A DNA stretch of 64,000 bases from Parasutterella secunda (GTDB lineage: Bacteria; Pseudomonadota; Gammaproteobacteria; Burkholderiales; Burkholderiaceae_F), in NCBI RefSeq assembly GCF_023336895.1, contig NZ_JAMBLT010000001.1, positions 248,001 through 312,000 on the forward strand, in the 5' to 3' direction. Within the stretch, counting starts at the first letter, position 1, and the number at the start of each line of letters is the position of its first letter. The position numbers and the translations under genes were made by a program. The notes under the pieces were generated by a model that worked only from the letters and a program-made list of their open reading frames with translations, was not told where the DNA came from and ran no database searches. Shown here in pieces: positions 1 to 9,250 of the stretch.

Positions 1-522
1 CGCAAAGGGGATAGAAAGTTTTGACAGGTCTGTCACTGAACTGACGTGCCGCGTTATGGATCGTAAAAAGATTTCCAAGTGTTGAGCCGGAACAACAGAG
101 TCCGGGAAAAGTACTCCTTTTTTTGATAACCCTATTTCTTGTGTGCCCAATCCTTTGAAGTCGTCTTGCCTGCGACGCCAGTTAATCTCATCACGATCCG
201 GGCGCAGGGCAAACATTTCTTTCCAATCCACTCCCAAAATAATGTCTTGCATTTGCTCCACGGAATAGCCCGAGGCATAACCGCCGCCCACCATGGCCCC
301 CATGCTTGTACCGGCCACAATATCAATTTTTACACCAAGTCGTTCTAATTCACGGATAACCCCAACGTGTGAAAAGCCCCGCGCGCCGCCCCCTGAAAGA
401 ACCAGTGCGACTTTGGGCCTGGTAAGCATTGAAGAGTCTGCTTGTACGGTTTCGGCTGAGACGACCGAGCAAAGCATAAGGCTTAACGCAAGCAGTAAGG
501 ACTGAAAAACTCGACGAAACAT
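1..522 (-). CDS. Patatin-like phospholipase, N-terminal part (runs off the window)
   Basis: The reverse strand encodes an open frame of at least 174 residues that continues past base 1. It starts with a signal-peptide-like segment (MFRRVFQSLLLALSLMLC, then ...SVVSAE), so the product is probably exported. About 20 residues later come the patatin hallmarks: the oxyanion loop GGGARG and the nucleophile elbow GTSMG (G-x-S-x-G), followed by a glycine-rich GGGYASGYS stretch. Family members hydrolyse acyl esters of phospholipids with a Ser-Asp dyad. The Asp part lies outside the window. Larger proteins of this family carry a C-terminal surface-antigen/BamA-like domain, which cannot be judged here. 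The gene is divergent from galE with a short shared upstream region. Confidence 0.85.
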   Translation of the reverse strand, partial: MFRRVFQSLLLALSLMLCSVVSAETVQADSSMLTRPKVALVLSGGGARGFSHVGVIRELERLGVKIDIVAGTSMGAMVGGGYASGYSVEQMQDIILGVDWKEMFALRPDRDEINWRRRQDDFKGLGTQEIGLSKKGVLFPDSVVPAQHLEIFLRSITRHVSSVTDLSKLSIPFA

Positions 523-612
523 GAACGGATTCCTTTTTAGTCCATCTTAATGTTAATTCGGCACTATTGCAGTATCATTTTCGGTATTTCGACGACTGTA
601 GGAATTTTAAAA

Positions 613-1611
613 ATGCGTATTTTGCTCACGGGCGGAGCCGGATTTATCGGTTCACACACGGCAGTAGAAATGACCAAAAGCGGCCATGAGGTGGTCATTT
701 ATGACAATTTCTGCAATAGCGACGCCTCCGTCTTAGAGCGGCTTGAAGAAATATTGGGTAAGCCTGTTACCTTTGAGGAAGGCGACATCCGTGACTACAG
801 CCGTATGCATGAAGTGCTCAAAAAACACCAAATTGAAGCGGTTGTGCACTTCGCCGGTCTGAAAGCGGTCGGTGAGTCCGTGGAAAAACCGTTAGAGTAC
901 TACGACAACAATATCACCGGGACAATTACGCTTTTACGTGCCATGAAAGATCTCGGCATCAAACGCATTATTTTCTCATCAAGTGCCACAGTTTATGGTA
1001 CGCCCCAATATTTGCCGCTTGACGAAAATCATCCGTTATCAGTCACCAATCCGTACGGACGCACGAAACTTCAGGTCGAAGAAATTCTGTCAGATCTCTG
1101 TGTGAGCGACCCTGAATGGTCCGCCGTTTGCTTAAGATACTTCAACCCGATCGGTGCGCATGAAAGCGGTTTAATCGGCGAAAATCCAAGAGGCATTCCT
1201 AATAATCTCTTACCTTATGTTGCCCGCGTAGCCGCCGGTCAACTGGAAGCGGTCCGCGTTTTTGGCAATGATTACGATACGCCGGACGGCACGGGCGTAC
1301 GCGATTACATCCATGTTGTAGACTTGGCCAAGGGACATGTAAACGCCGCGCAATACAGCATGACTCACAAAGGATGGATCGCCATTAATTTAGGAACAGG
1401 TGTCGGCTACTCTGTTCTCGATATCATTCATGCCTACGAAAAAGCCTGTGGCAAACCCATTCCCTATAAGATCGTTGAGCGTCGTGCAGGCGATGTCGGC
1501 AGCAATTGGGCCAACCCTAAACGTGCATTGGAATTACTGGGTTGGAAAGCACAATATGGGCTAGAGGAGATGTGCCGTCACTCTTGGGCTTTCCAGAAAA
1601 ATTGTCACTAA
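613..1611 (+). CDS. galE: UDP-glucose 4-epimerase
   Basis: A short-chain dehydrogenase-type sugar epimerase of 332 residues that interconverts UDP-glucose and UDP-galactose in the cytoplasm, feeding LPS or capsule sugars. The Rossmann motif GGAGFIGS (residues 7-14) binds NAD. The active site is visible as SSSATVYG (122-129) and the Y148-x3-K152 pair in NPYGRTK. Length fits the family. The frame is open from base 550, but the ATG at 613 puts the beta-strand MRILLTGGAG at the N-terminus as in all relatives and has an AGGA at 599-602, so the longer start is rejected. The last four bases overlap the convergent rfbD-like gene. Confidence 0.95.
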   Translation: MRILLTGGAGFIGSHTAVEMTKSGHEVVIYDNFCNSDASVLERLEEILGKPVTFEEGDIRDYSRMHEVLKKHQIEAVVHFAGLKAVGESVEKPLEYYDNNITGTITLLRAMKDLGIKRIIFSSSATVYGTPQYLPLDENHPLSVTNPYGRTKLQVEEILSDLCVSDPEWSAVCLRYFNPIGAHESGLIGENPRGIPNNLLPYVARVAAGQLEAVRVFGNDYDTPDGTGVRDYIHVVDLAKGHVNAAQYSMTHKGWIAINLGTGVGYSVLDIIHAYEKACGKPIPYKIVERRAGDVGSNWANPKRALELLGWKAQYGLEEMCRHSWAFQKNCH

Positions 1612-2498
1612 ATTTCTTGGCAATAATGCTTTAATGTCGCACCTAACGCCTCCTGCCAGGGGCGAGGTGCTATTGACAGCTGCGAGCAAAGTTTTTGCGT
1701 ATCAAGTCGGCAATTAAGAGGTCTCGGTTCCGACGACAAATAATCAGCGGTTTTTGCGCGAACAATATTTTTATTCGAAGCCCAACTTATGCCAGCTTCC
1801 TTGAGAACACGAAGAATGTATTGTGCGCACTCATAACGGGAACAAAAACCTTGATTGGCGAAATGATAAATGCCGTGAAGAGGTGTGCCGTTTTTGTCCT
1901 TACTCAGTAAAAGGTTAATGACTTCTGCCACATCTCTTGCGCTAGTGGGCGATCCCCATTGATCCGTCACGACAGAAACTTCCGATTGTTCCTGCAACCT
2001 TTTACAAAAACTCGAAACAAAATTGAGGTGACCAGGAGCGTGAAGCCAGGAAAGTCTGAGAATTAACGCTTGGAAATCGTGTTTTAAAACCAGATCCTCT
2101 CCTTCGGCCTTTGTTTTCCCATACGCGTTAACCGGATTCTTCTGATCGGATTCTTTCCAGGCTTTTTCTCCGTTTCCGTTAAAGACATAATCCGTACTTA
2201 AATGCACGAAATACGCGCCCAACTCCGAAGCGGCTTGAGCCATCAATGCCGGCGCTTCAGCGTTGACGGTCTGAGCCTCACAAAGATAGCGGGAAGCCTT
2301 ATCAACGGCCGTAAAAGCCGCTGCATTGATAATAGCCTCGGGTTGCTCACACAAGAGATATCGATAAACTGCCTCGGGATAAAGCAAATCACCACCGAAT
2401 TGTTGTTTCTGCGGACAAACCCAGTCGAAGTCATCTCTAAAAAGTTCTAGAAGAGAACTTCCTACTTGTCCGCCTGCGCCAAACAAAACAACCTTCAA
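1608..2498 (-). CDS. rfbD: dTDP-4-dehydrorhamnose reductase (RmlD-type sugar reductase)
   Basis: A 296-residue NAD(P)-dependent reductase of the RmlD/RfbD family, which makes dTDP-L-rhamnose in the last step of the rhamnose pathway for O-antigen or other surface glycans. Visible motifs are the nucleotide-binding FGAGGQVGSS (residues 6-15), the STDYVF strand (101-106) and the catalytic Y126-x3-K130 in AYGKTK. The ATG overlaps the uvrA stop by four bases, so it is probably translated from the uvrA transcript. rmlA, rmlB and rmlC are not in the window, so the exact sugar substrate is inferred from family. A related reductase of another deoxysugar is the main alternative. Confidence 0.88.
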   Translation of the reverse strand: MKVVLFGAGGQVGSSLLELFRDDFDWVCPQKQQFGGDLLYPEAVYRYLLCEQPEAIINAAAFTAVDKASRYLCEAQTVNAEAPALMAQAASELGAYFVHLSTDYVFNGNGEKAWKESDQKNPVNAYGKTKAEGEDLVLKHDFQALILRLSWLHAPGHLNFVSSFCKRLQEQSEVSVVTDQWGSPTSARDVAEVINLLLSKDKNGTPLHGIYHFANQGFCSRYECAQYILRVLKEAGISWASNKNIVRAKTADYLSSEPRPLNCRLDTQKLCSQLSIAPRPWQEALGATLKHYCQEI

Positions 2499-5341
2499 TT
2501 TTTCTTTCCCTTAATCGCGTCCAGATGCTTTTTCAGATAAATCCCCGTAACGCTCTTTTTATTTTTCATAATTTGTGCGGGCGTTCCGCAGGCCACGATT
2601 TCACCGCCATCCTGTCCTCCGTCAGGCCCCATATCCACAACCCAATCGGCCGAGGCAATGACATCCAAATTATGCTCAATGATTACAACGGTGTTGCCGG
2701 CATCACGCAGTTTTTTCACAACCTCAACCAGCATTTTGACATCCTCAAAATGAAGGCCTGTTGTAGGTTCATCCAAAATGTAAAGCGTTTGGGAAGTGTC
2801 CTTCCTCGACAATTCCAGAGCAAGCTTCATTCGCTGCGCTTCGCCGCCTGAAAGTGTCAAAGCGCTTTGACCTAATTTGACGTAGCCCAACCCCACATCC
2901 ACCAAAGTATCCAACTTACGCGATATGATCGGATGCGTGGCAAAAATCTTTCTAGCTTCCTCTACGGTTAGGTTTAATACCTCCGCAATATTGAGTCCTT
3001 TATAGAGCACCTCCAGCGTTTCACGATTGTATCGTTGACCATGGCAATGTTCACATGGCACATACATATCCGGCAAAAAGTTCATCTCGACCTTAATAAA
3101 GCCTTCACCCTGGCAAGCCTCACACCTTCCCCCCTTCACGTTAAAGCTAAAGCGGCCGGCGTCATAACCACGTTCTCTAGCAGTGGGGGTTTGAGCAAAA
3201 AGATCTCTGATCGGCGTAAATAGACCCGTGTAGGTGGCGGGATTGGAACGCGGAGAACGACCGATCGGGCTTTGGTCCACACTGATAACCTTATCGAATA
3301 GCTCGCTTCCTTCTATGCGCTCAAAAGGTTCAGGCGACGCACTGGCTCGATAAAGTTTTTGCGCCAAAGCACGATAAAGCGTGTCATTGATCAAGGTTGA
3401 TTTACCAGACCCCGAGACTCCGCTTACAACCGTAATTAAACCCACCGGGATTTCCAAATCCACATTTTTCAGGTTATGCCCCTTGGCTCCTATCAGTCTT
3501 AAAGCCTCTCCGGATCTGCGTTTAGGCTTACCTGAAGGCAGCATATTTTTCTCGCCGCTCAAATAAAGACCGGTCAGGGAATTCGGATTATGGGTAATTT
3601 GTTGAGGTGTCCCAAAGGCGACAACTCTGCCGCCGTCTTCCCCGGCTCTCGGGCCCATATCGACAACAAAATCCGCCGCCCGAATCGTATCCTCATCGTG
3701 CTCAACCACAATGACGGAATTACCCAAATCACGAAGGCGCTTTAACGTTTCTATCAGTCGGTCGTTGTCTCGTTGATGCAGCCCGATAGACGGTTCATCC
3801 AAAACATACATCACCCCGGTCAGACCCGAGCCGATTTGACTGGCTAGACGAATTCGCTGGGCCTCTCCGCCCGACAAAGTATCTGCCCGACGATCAAGAG
3901 TCAAATAGCCTAATCCGACATCTGTTAAAAAAGTCAATCGCTGCTCAATTGCCGCAACCAACTTTTTCCCAACCTCTGCCTTACTTCCTTCAATCTTGAG
4001 TCCTCTGAAGTACTCATGAGCTTGAGAAAGAGGCATGGCTGTGATTTCATAGATGGCCTTTTTATGGTTCCCGTGTCCGATGAAAACGTGTCTGGCCGCC
4101 TCTTTTAACCGCGTTCCTTTACAGGCATCACAGACTTTGAGTTCTCGATAGCGATTTAACTCCTCCCGAACCGCCTCATTTTGAGTTTCGGCATAGCGAC
4201 GGTTCAAAATAGCGATCACCCCTTCAAAGATCTCTTTTTTATAGGTAACAGTTCCGGCCCGTCGATAAGGCATCTCAATTGTTTTGTCACCTAAACCCCA
4301 TAACACAGCTTCCTGATCACTTCGTTTGAGCTGATTCCAAGGCGTCTCCGCATCAAAACCAACCGCTTTGGCTACGGCTTCTATCAAATCAAAGTTGTAT
4401 AGGTTTCGCCTATCCCAACCGTGAATAGCACCTGAACTTAAAGACAACTCCGGATGACAGACAACGCTTTTTTCTGTAAAAACCATGCTCTCGCCCATGC
4501 CGTTACACACAGGACAAGCTCCCATAGGGTTATTAAATGAAAAAAGTCTTGGTTCGAGTTCTTCGATGCTATAACCACATTCTGGACAGCAGTAGTGACT
4601 TGAAAAAGGCTGTCGTTCACCGGTGTCCATATCCTCGATGACCACACGGCCATCGGCCAACCTTAATGCCGTCTCCAGGCTTTCTGCTAAGCGCTGCGAA
4701 GCATTAGGGCGAATTTTTAATCGATCCACGATGACATCTACGTCATGCCTTTCCCTCGGATCAAGTTGTGGCAATGTCTCCACCTCATAGCGGACGCCAT
4801 CGACTTTAAATCGAATAAAGCCCTGAGTCTGCATATCTTGGAAAAAGCGATCAAAGTCTAATTTTTTCTGACGTACGACCGGCGCCAAAACCATGATTTT
4901 GCTTTCTGCAGGACCTTGCAAAATACGGTCAACCATTGAAGATACAGGCGTCACCTCCAAAGGCAAGCCATGGATTGGGCAGTAGGGAGTCCCGGCTCGA
5001 GCAAACAATAGGCGAAGATAATCCATGATCTCGGTGATGGTGCCAACCGTTGAACGCGGATTACCGTTAACCGCTTTTTGTTCAATGGCAATGGCCGGGG
5101 AAAGTCCTTCAATCAAATCGACATCCGGTCTTTCCATCAGATCAAGAAATTGACGTGCATAGGCTGACAAGCTTTCCACATAGCGACGCTGGCCCTCTGC
5201 ATACAAGGTATCGAAAGCCAAAGAACTTTTCCCCGACCCCGACAAACCCGTGATAACCACCAACTGATCACGCGGAATATCCAGATCAATATTCTTTAGG
5301 TTGTGAGTGCGAGCCCCACGAATGTGAATGTCGCCGTGCAT
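2495..5341 (-). CDS. uvrA: Excinuclease ABC subunit A
   Basis: A 948-residue DNA damage-recognition ATPase of nucleotide excision repair that loads UvrB on lesions. Two ABC modules are complete: Walker A GLSGSGKSS near residue 33 and GVSGSGKST in the second half. There are signature LSGGEAQR sequences in both halves and zinc-finger cysteine clusters (CCPECG...CPVCNGMG, CEACQGEG, CEHCHGQR). Length is that of typical UvrA. In many betaproteobacteria uvrA lies next to and divergent from ssb. Here about 5.5 kb of accessory genes separate them. The promoter call upstream supports its own transcription. Confidence 0.98.
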   Translation of the reverse strand: MHGDIHIRGARTHNLKNIDLDIPRDQLVVITGLSGSGKSSLAFDTLYAEGQRRYVESLSAYARQFLDLMERPDVDLIEGLSPAIAIEQKAVNGNPRSTVGTITEIMDYLRLLFARAGTPYCPIHGLPLEVTPVSSMVDRILQGPAESKIMVLAPVVRQKKLDFDRFFQDMQTQGFIRFKVDGVRYEVETLPQLDPRERHDVDVIVDRLKIRPNASQRLAESLETALRLADGRVVIEDMDTGERQPFSSHYCCPECGYSIEELEPRLFSFNNPMGACPVCNGMGESMVFTEKSVVCHPELSLSSGAIHGWDRRNLYNFDLIEAVAKAVGFDAETPWNQLKRSDQEAVLWGLGDKTIEMPYRRAGTVTYKKEIFEGVIAILNRRYAETQNEAVREELNRYRELKVCDACKGTRLKEAARHVFIGHGNHKKAIYEITAMPLSQAHEYFRGLKIEGSKAEVGKKLVAAIEQRLTFLTDVGLGYLTLDRRADTLSGGEAQRIRLASQIGSGLTGVMYVLDEPSIGLHQRDNDRLIETLKRLRDLGNSVIVVEHDEDTIRAADFVVDMGPRAGEDGGRVVAFGTPQQITHNPNSLTGLYLSGEKNMLPSGKPKRRSGEALRLIGAKGHNLKNVDLEIPVGLITVVSGVSGSGKSTLINDTLYRALAQKLYRASASPEPFERIEGSELFDKVISVDQSPIGRSPRSNPATYTGLFTPIRDLFAQTPTARERGYDAGRFSFNVKGGRCEACQGEGFIKVEMNFLPDMYVPCEHCHGQRYNRETLEVLYKGLNIAEVLNLTVEEARKIFATHPIISRKLDTLVDVGLGYVKLGQSALTLSGGEAQRMKLALELSRKDTSQTLYILDEPTTGLHFEDVKMLVEVVKKLRDAGNTVVIIEHNLDVIASADWVVDMGPDGGQDGGEIVACGTPAQIMKNKKSVTGIYLKKHLDAIKGKKN

Positions 5342-5356
5342 ACTGTGTCGCCTTCA

Positions 5357-5370
5357 AAAAGTTAACTTTT
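5357..5370. promoter_or_regulatory. Perfect 14-bp palindrome in the uvrA leader
   Basis: AAAAGTTAACTTTT is a perfect palindrome between the proposed uvrA -10 box and the ATG at 5341. Its position just downstream of the predicted transcription start would suit an operator for a dimeric repressor. It does not match the LexA consensus (CTGT-N8-ACAG). With only A/T and a GTTAAC core it could also be chance. Confidence 0.35.
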
Positions 5371-5371
5371 G

Positions 5372-5401
5372 ATTTTAGCGTCTTAAGCCCAATACAAACA
5401 A
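5372..5401 (-). promoter_or_regulatory. Probable sigma-70 promoter of uvrA
   Basis: On the reverse strand TTGTTT (complement of 5396-5401) is followed by an 18-base spacer and TAAAAT (complement of 5372-5377), about 30 bases before the uvrA ATG. It lies downstream of the yfcC-type gene terminator, so uvrA appears to be transcribed independently. Confidence 0.5.
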
Positions 5402-5420
5402 AATTATTTTTGCTGCATAA

Positions 5421-5463
5421 AAAGACCCTCAATACCTCCGGTAATTAGGGAAGGTATTGAGGG
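5421..5463 (-). terminator. Intrinsic terminator after the YfcC-type carrier gene
   Basis: Arms 5426-5437 and 5452-5463 form a perfect 12-bp stem (CCCTCAATACCT with AGGTATTGAGGG). Read on the reverse strand the stem is followed by CTTTTTATG, a short U-tract. It closes the esterase/carrier operon before uvrA. Confidence 0.85.
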
Positions 5464-5501
5464 CAACCGCTTGAAGTTATTCTGTTATTTGTTAAGAGCC
5501 T

Positions 5502-6902
5502 TTAGCTCCAGCCAGTCGATTGAAGAATGGTGAGAGCCACAATAGCAATAATGAATGTAATGCCTGTGTACGGTAAAACATAACGCCACCATTGACGCAA
5601 ATCCACTCCACTCATGGACAATGCGGCAGCCAAGACGGCGGAGACCGGCGTCACAAAGTTTGTCAAACCGTCACCCAATTGGAAGGCCAGACACATCACC
5701 TGACGGGTAATACCCAAAACGTCCGCGACAGGCACAAAGAGCGGGATAAGCATCGGTACCTTGGCAGGACCGGACGGAATTAACAGATTAATTGCCGTAG
5801 TAAAGAGGAACATACCGGAAGCGGTAAACGCATCACCTAACCCGCCGATAGCCGTAACAGCAGCGTAGGCAATCGTGTGCAAAATTTTGCCGTCCGTGAG
5901 CACAATCCCGACCACTTTGGCAAAACCGATCATCAAGCAAATACCACCCATGGCCGAAGCGCCTTTTAAGAAAGTAACGGCCAATTCGTTCGGATTGGTT
6001 CTGTTGACAATACCCACCACGATTACTGCCACCATGGCAAAAGCGATCAAATTGGGGAAGCCCCATGCGTAGGCTGCAGCACCATAAGCATAGAAAGCAA
6101 ACGGCACCAACATGCACAGGGCCGTCACGATGTCTTTTGTACCCAAAACCGGAACACTCTTATTGAGTTCATCGTTGCCATCAGGCTCTTCAACACAACC
6201 CAAAATACTGCGAGAGGGATCTTTGCTGATCTTTAAGCAGTAACGAGTCGTGTAAATCACACAAAGAAGCGTCAAAGCTGCCCAAACAACTAAACGGGCA
6301 CCCAAACCTGAAATAGGAGCAAGGCCTGCGGTCTCTTGAGCCATCAAAATAATGGCAACCGTCGGACCTGCGGCTTGACCCGTGATATAAGACAAATAAA
6401 AGATAGACAAAGCAGCGATTTTGTCCAAACGAAGCTTCTTCACCAAAAGCAAGCCCACCAGCACAAATGTAACCAATGAATCCTGACCGGCCAAGGCCCC
6501 GATCGCCGACATCAAAACAACGATTGCCGGTACCAAAACCGTAATGCTTTTGTCTTGAAGTTTATAGACCGAGTAATTGATCACGTTGTTAATAGCACCG
6601 GATTCAATCACCACGTAAATCAAACCGCCCATAATGAAGAGCAGTGCAAAAATCACACCCTGAGAGGCTACGCCGTTGGTTACTTCAACCAAAGCACGCC
6701 AGGGACTGATTGGTGAATTTTCCACCCAGTGGAAAGAATTTGGTACCACCAATCCCGTTTGCGGATCAATTTCATAAAGGCCAGCAGGCAGGATGTAGGT
6801 CAAACCGCAGCAAAATAGAATGATCAATAAAATCAAAACTAAAACGTGCGGGATGCTGAATCTGAACACCTTGTCAGAGAAACTTTCTTTTTGTTTTGTC
6901 AT
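5502..6902 (-). CDS. YfcC/DcuC-family carboxylate or amino-acid carrier
   Basis: A 466-residue integral membrane protein with about 12 hydrophobic segments. It has the N-terminal pattern of the YfcC family (FSIPHVLVLILLIILFCCGLTYILPAG, here split: FSIPHVLVLILLI then the ILPAG turn), the AGQDS and SYITGQAAGPTVA segments, and the late IPSGPAKVPMLIPLF region. Relatives are inner-membrane carriers of the C4-dicarboxylate/short-chain acid or basic amino-acid type; the substrate cannot be read from sequence. It follows the carboxylesterase gene by 14 bases on the same strand, so uptake of an esterase substrate or product is a reasonable inference. It ends at a strong terminator. Confidence 0.82.
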   Translation of the reverse strand: MTKQKESFSDKVFRFSIPHVLVLILLIILFCCGLTYILPAGLYEIDPQTGLVVPNSFHWVENSPISPWRALVEVTNGVASQGVIFALLFIMGGLIYVVIESGAINNVINYSVYKLQDKSITVLVPAIVVLMSAIGALAGQDSLVTFVLVGLLLVKKLRLDKIAALSIFYLSYITGQAAGPTVAIILMAQETAGLAPISGLGARLVVWAALTLLCVIYTTRYCLKISKDPSRSILGCVEEPDGNDELNKSVPVLGTKDIVTALCMLVPFAFYAYGAAAYAWGFPNLIAFAMVAVIVVGIVNRTNPNELAVTFLKGASAMGGICLMIGFAKVVGIVLTDGKILHTIAYAAVTAIGGLGDAFTASGMFLFTTAINLLIPSGPAKVPMLIPLFVPVADVLGITRQVMCLAFQLGDGLTNFVTPVSAVLAAALSMSGVDLRQWWRYVLPYTGITFIIAIVALTILQSTGWS

Positions 6903-6916
6903 TTCCTAGCCCCTTT

Positions 6917-8284
6917 TTAAGCTTGCTCAAAAACGACTTCTGATACACCGTTTTCTTTGTTATCGATGATCTTGTGCACGGGATGCTTGCGGCTAAATTG
7001 CGGCCAGCACTGTTCATCAAATTCACCATCTTTGAAGAATTTGATCCACAACGTCTGCATCGTTTTTTGCAAACGAAGCATTTCTTCTTGAGTGGCCCCG
7101 GATAACATCGCAGCTTTTTCCCACGCTTTTAGCGTTCCGAAAACAAACGGCAATTCAATGGTATGGCAAGAGTCGTACACCGAATCGGGCGCCTTCCACA
7201 TGAAACGGTATTTCCAAGTCGGGCAACCAGCCTCTTGAGTACGGGCTGCAAATTCCTGAGCGGGCCAGTCATAACGAGCTAACTGCATCGCCGCACTCTT
7301 TTTTTCACTTTCCGGATCACGAGCCAATGTAAAAGCATGCACTTCATCGGCAGTCGTTCCGATCACAATCTTGAGCTTTTTGCGAGCAGCGCCTTTAACA
7401 GCGGCGTCTATCGTTGCCTGGGTTGTGTGCCATTCATCTTTGACAGGACGGAAAATCATGCCGGCATACTTCGCTCCGCAGTCCTGTTTAAAGCAAGCGT
7501 CCGTGGCTGCCAATATTTCATCAACAGACTTTGAACGAATTTTTTCACCCAACTGATGATCGGTTGCGCTCAAACCCAAATGTTTAAAAATGGATTCTGA
7601 AACGGTAATGGCGTCCTGCATGGTGTGATTGCCACGACCGATGGACGGACTTTCCAAAATAGCTTTCTGGAACAAACCATCGGCTTCTTCAAGCCCCATC
7701 ATATGAACAATGGCATTGCCACCGGCGGATTGACCAAACACGGTTACGTTGTCTGGATCACCGCCGAAGGCATGAATGTTTTTCTGAACCCAACGCAAGG
7801 CCTCAATTTGATCCATGATGGACAGGTTGTCGGTGTTTAAGGCCGGATGAACCAAAAAGCCTAATGCCCCAATACGGAAGTTCACCCCCACAACGACCAT
7901 ATGACCTTGTCGAGCCAATTCCGAGCCGTCATACCAATCAATGTTTCCTGCTCCACTCACGTTGGCGCCGCCGTGAAACCAAACGGCTACCGGCAATTTT
8001 TCGTTGACGTTCGGCGTTGAAATTTCCAGAGTCAAACAATCCTCGTCGTAGCGGCGATTAAGCGGCCCCATCGGACCTTCCAGATCAGACGGTCCTTGAG
8101 GAGCGATCGGTGTTTCTTTGGTGCAATCCAAAACACCATCCCAGGCTTCGGCAGCTTGAGCTGGCTTGAAACGACCTTCACCAGTTGTCGGTTTGCAGTA
8201 GGGGACGCCTCTGAACTTGAACACACCATTGCATTCAAATCCACGAACCAATCCGGTTTGCGTCATCACTTCAGGACAAGACAT
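6917..8284 (-). CDS. Type-B carboxylesterase / lipase-family hydrolase
   Basis: A 455-residue alpha/beta-hydrolase of the carboxylesterase type B (para-nitrobenzyl esterase) family. Seen: the GVFKFRGVPY N-terminal strand, the EDCLTLEIS motif (81-89), oxyanion HGG (104-106), nucleophile S186 in GQSAGG, an acidic TADEVHAF segment and a late His in SCHTIELPFVFG. There is no signal peptide, so it probably acts in the cytoplasm. It is shorter than the usual 490-550 residues but all catalytic elements seem present. The start is secure: an AGGAGG lies 6 bases upstream of the ATG. Divergent from the GntR-family regulator and upstream of the carrier, so the pair is likely a regulated catabolic unit. 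Confidence 0.9.
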   Translation of the reverse strand: MSCPEVMTQTGLVRGFECNGVFKFRGVPYCKPTTGEGRFKPAQAAEAWDGVLDCTKETPIAPQGPSDLEGPMGPLNRRYDEDCLTLEISTPNVNEKLPVAVWFHGGANVSGAGNIDWYDGSELARQGHMVVVGVNFRIGALGFLVHPALNTDNLSIMDQIEALRWVQKNIHAFGGDPDNVTVFGQSAGGNAIVHMMGLEEADGLFQKAILESPSIGRGNHTMQDAITVSESIFKHLGLSATDHQLGEKIRSKSVDEILAATDACFKQDCGAKYAGMIFRPVKDEWHTTQATIDAAVKGAARKKLKIVIGTTADEVHAFTLARDPESEKKSAAMQLARYDWPAQEFAARTQEAGCPTWKYRFMWKAPDSVYDSCHTIELPFVFGTLKAWEKAAMLSGATQEEMLRLQKTMQTLWIKFFKDGEFDEQCWPQFSRKHPVHKIIDNKENGVSEVVFEQA

Positions 8285-8357
8285 AAGAGCCTCCTGTTTA
8301 TTTGTTCACTTGTTCGCTAAGTAATCTACTACTTTTTCTGTTTAACTGTGTATTGGG

Positions 8358-8371
8358 ACTATCCCGATAGT
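8358..8371. promoter_or_regulatory. Inverted repeat in the esterase/regulator divergent promoter
   Basis: ACTATC-CC-GATAGT has perfect 6-bp arms around a CC centre, 73 bases before the esterase ATG and 98 before the regulator ATG. It is one of two palindromes in this 184-base shared region and is a candidate operator or hairpin. Confidence 0.4.
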
Positions 8372-8390
8372 GATTTCCTTTTCAAAACAG

Positions 8391-8402
8391 ACGGTTAACC
8401 GT
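8391..8402. promoter_or_regulatory. Perfect 12-bp palindrome, candidate operator of the FadR-type regulator
   Basis: ACGGTTAACCGT is perfectly self-complementary and lies centrally between the divergent esterase and GntR-family genes. Regulators of this family bind short palindromes as dimers and often control their own divergent promoter, so this is the best operator candidate here. Confidence 0.5.
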
Positions 8403-8468
8403 ACAATTTCCCACTTAACGATCATCTGGGGTTATTGGTGACCTTTTCAGATCCATTGAGATAAAGAC

Positions 8469-9206
8469 ATGGCTAGAAGTTTAAAAATCAAAAAAGTCTC
8501 GGCAGCAGATTTAGTTTGCTCAAAAATCAAAGAGTTAGTAACAAACGGAACATGGGTTGCCGATCAAAAAATTCCATCAGAAAGTGAATTAGCCGATACT
8601 TTTGGAGTCAACCGTCTGACTGTGCGCATCGCTCTTCAGCGACTCAATGCATTAGGAATTTTGAATACGCGCGTAGGCGATGGCACCTATGTCAAAACAT
8701 TCGACTTTTCCACGCATATTGAGGAAATCTCAGACTTTTACGTCAATGATAAGGTTTTGCATGATACGCAAGAGTATCGTTGGGTAATTGAATCTGCGGC
8801 GATTAAATTAGCCTTTGAACGTCCCAATGAGAGACTTTTAAAAAAATTAGCTCAGTGTTGTAAAGATTTTGAAGATGAAGTCGCCCGATACTATACCCTG
8901 ACAAACTCCGAAGACAAAAAGGAATCTCTTGGCAAAACCGTTGATATAGGATTGGATTTCCACTCTATTTTGTGTGAACTGTCAGACAACGAATTGTTGC
9001 GACTCGCTTTCAGTATTTGTAAAGCGCCCATCCGCCAACATATGTTAGTGAACGCTATGAAGCGCATTGATGATCCGGCAGGTAACAAATCGATCGTTTG
9101 GGTAAAAACTTATTGGAATGTTTATGAAGCTATTAAAAGCGGAGACATAGACGCTTGTTTTGACAATCTCAAACGTTTAATTTCAACTCCTACTCCTAAG
9201 TCCTAA
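8469..9206 (+). CDS. GntR-family (FadR/FCD-type) transcriptional regulator
   Basis: A 245-residue DNA-binding protein. The N-terminal 75 residues are a winged helix with the GntR pattern IPSESELADTFGVNRLTVRIALQRLNALGIL. The C-terminal about 150 residues are helical, as in the FCD effector domain, with metal-ligand-like residues (HDTQEYRWVIE, DFHSILCE). FCD regulators sense small carboxylates such as lactate, glycolate or gluconate. Flanked by a divergent esterase/carrier pair and a convergent LarA-type gene, it probably controls this module. The effector is unknown. Confidence 0.88.
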   Translation: MARSLKIKKVSAADLVCSKIKELVTNGTWVADQKIPSESELADTFGVNRLTVRIALQRLNALGILNTRVGDGTYVKTFDFSTHIEEISDFYVNDKVLHDTQEYRWVIESAAIKLAFERPNERLLKKLAQCCKDFEDEVARYYTLTNSEDKKESLGKTVDIGLDFHSILCELSDNELLRLAFSICKAPIRQHMLVNAMKRIDDPAGNKSIVWVKTYWNVYEAIKSGDIDACFDNLKRLISTPTPKS

Positions 9207-9231
9207 AAGCCCGGCAAATAAGCCAGGCTTT
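9206..9231. terminator. Hairpin between convergent regulator and larA genes
   Basis: AAAGCC-C-GGC and GCC-A-GGCTTT pair into a 9-bp stem with one C/A mismatch and a six-base loop, starting at the regulator stop codon. T-tracts are short on both strands, so it is a modest bidirectional terminator. Confidence 0.5.
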
Positions 9232-9250
9232 CGGACTGCTGTATTCAAGA

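Noticed and set aside
5341-5401. LexA box at uvrA
   Set aside because: No CTGT-N8-ACAG site is seen upstream of uvrA; the palindrome AAAAGTTAACTTTT does not fit LexA.
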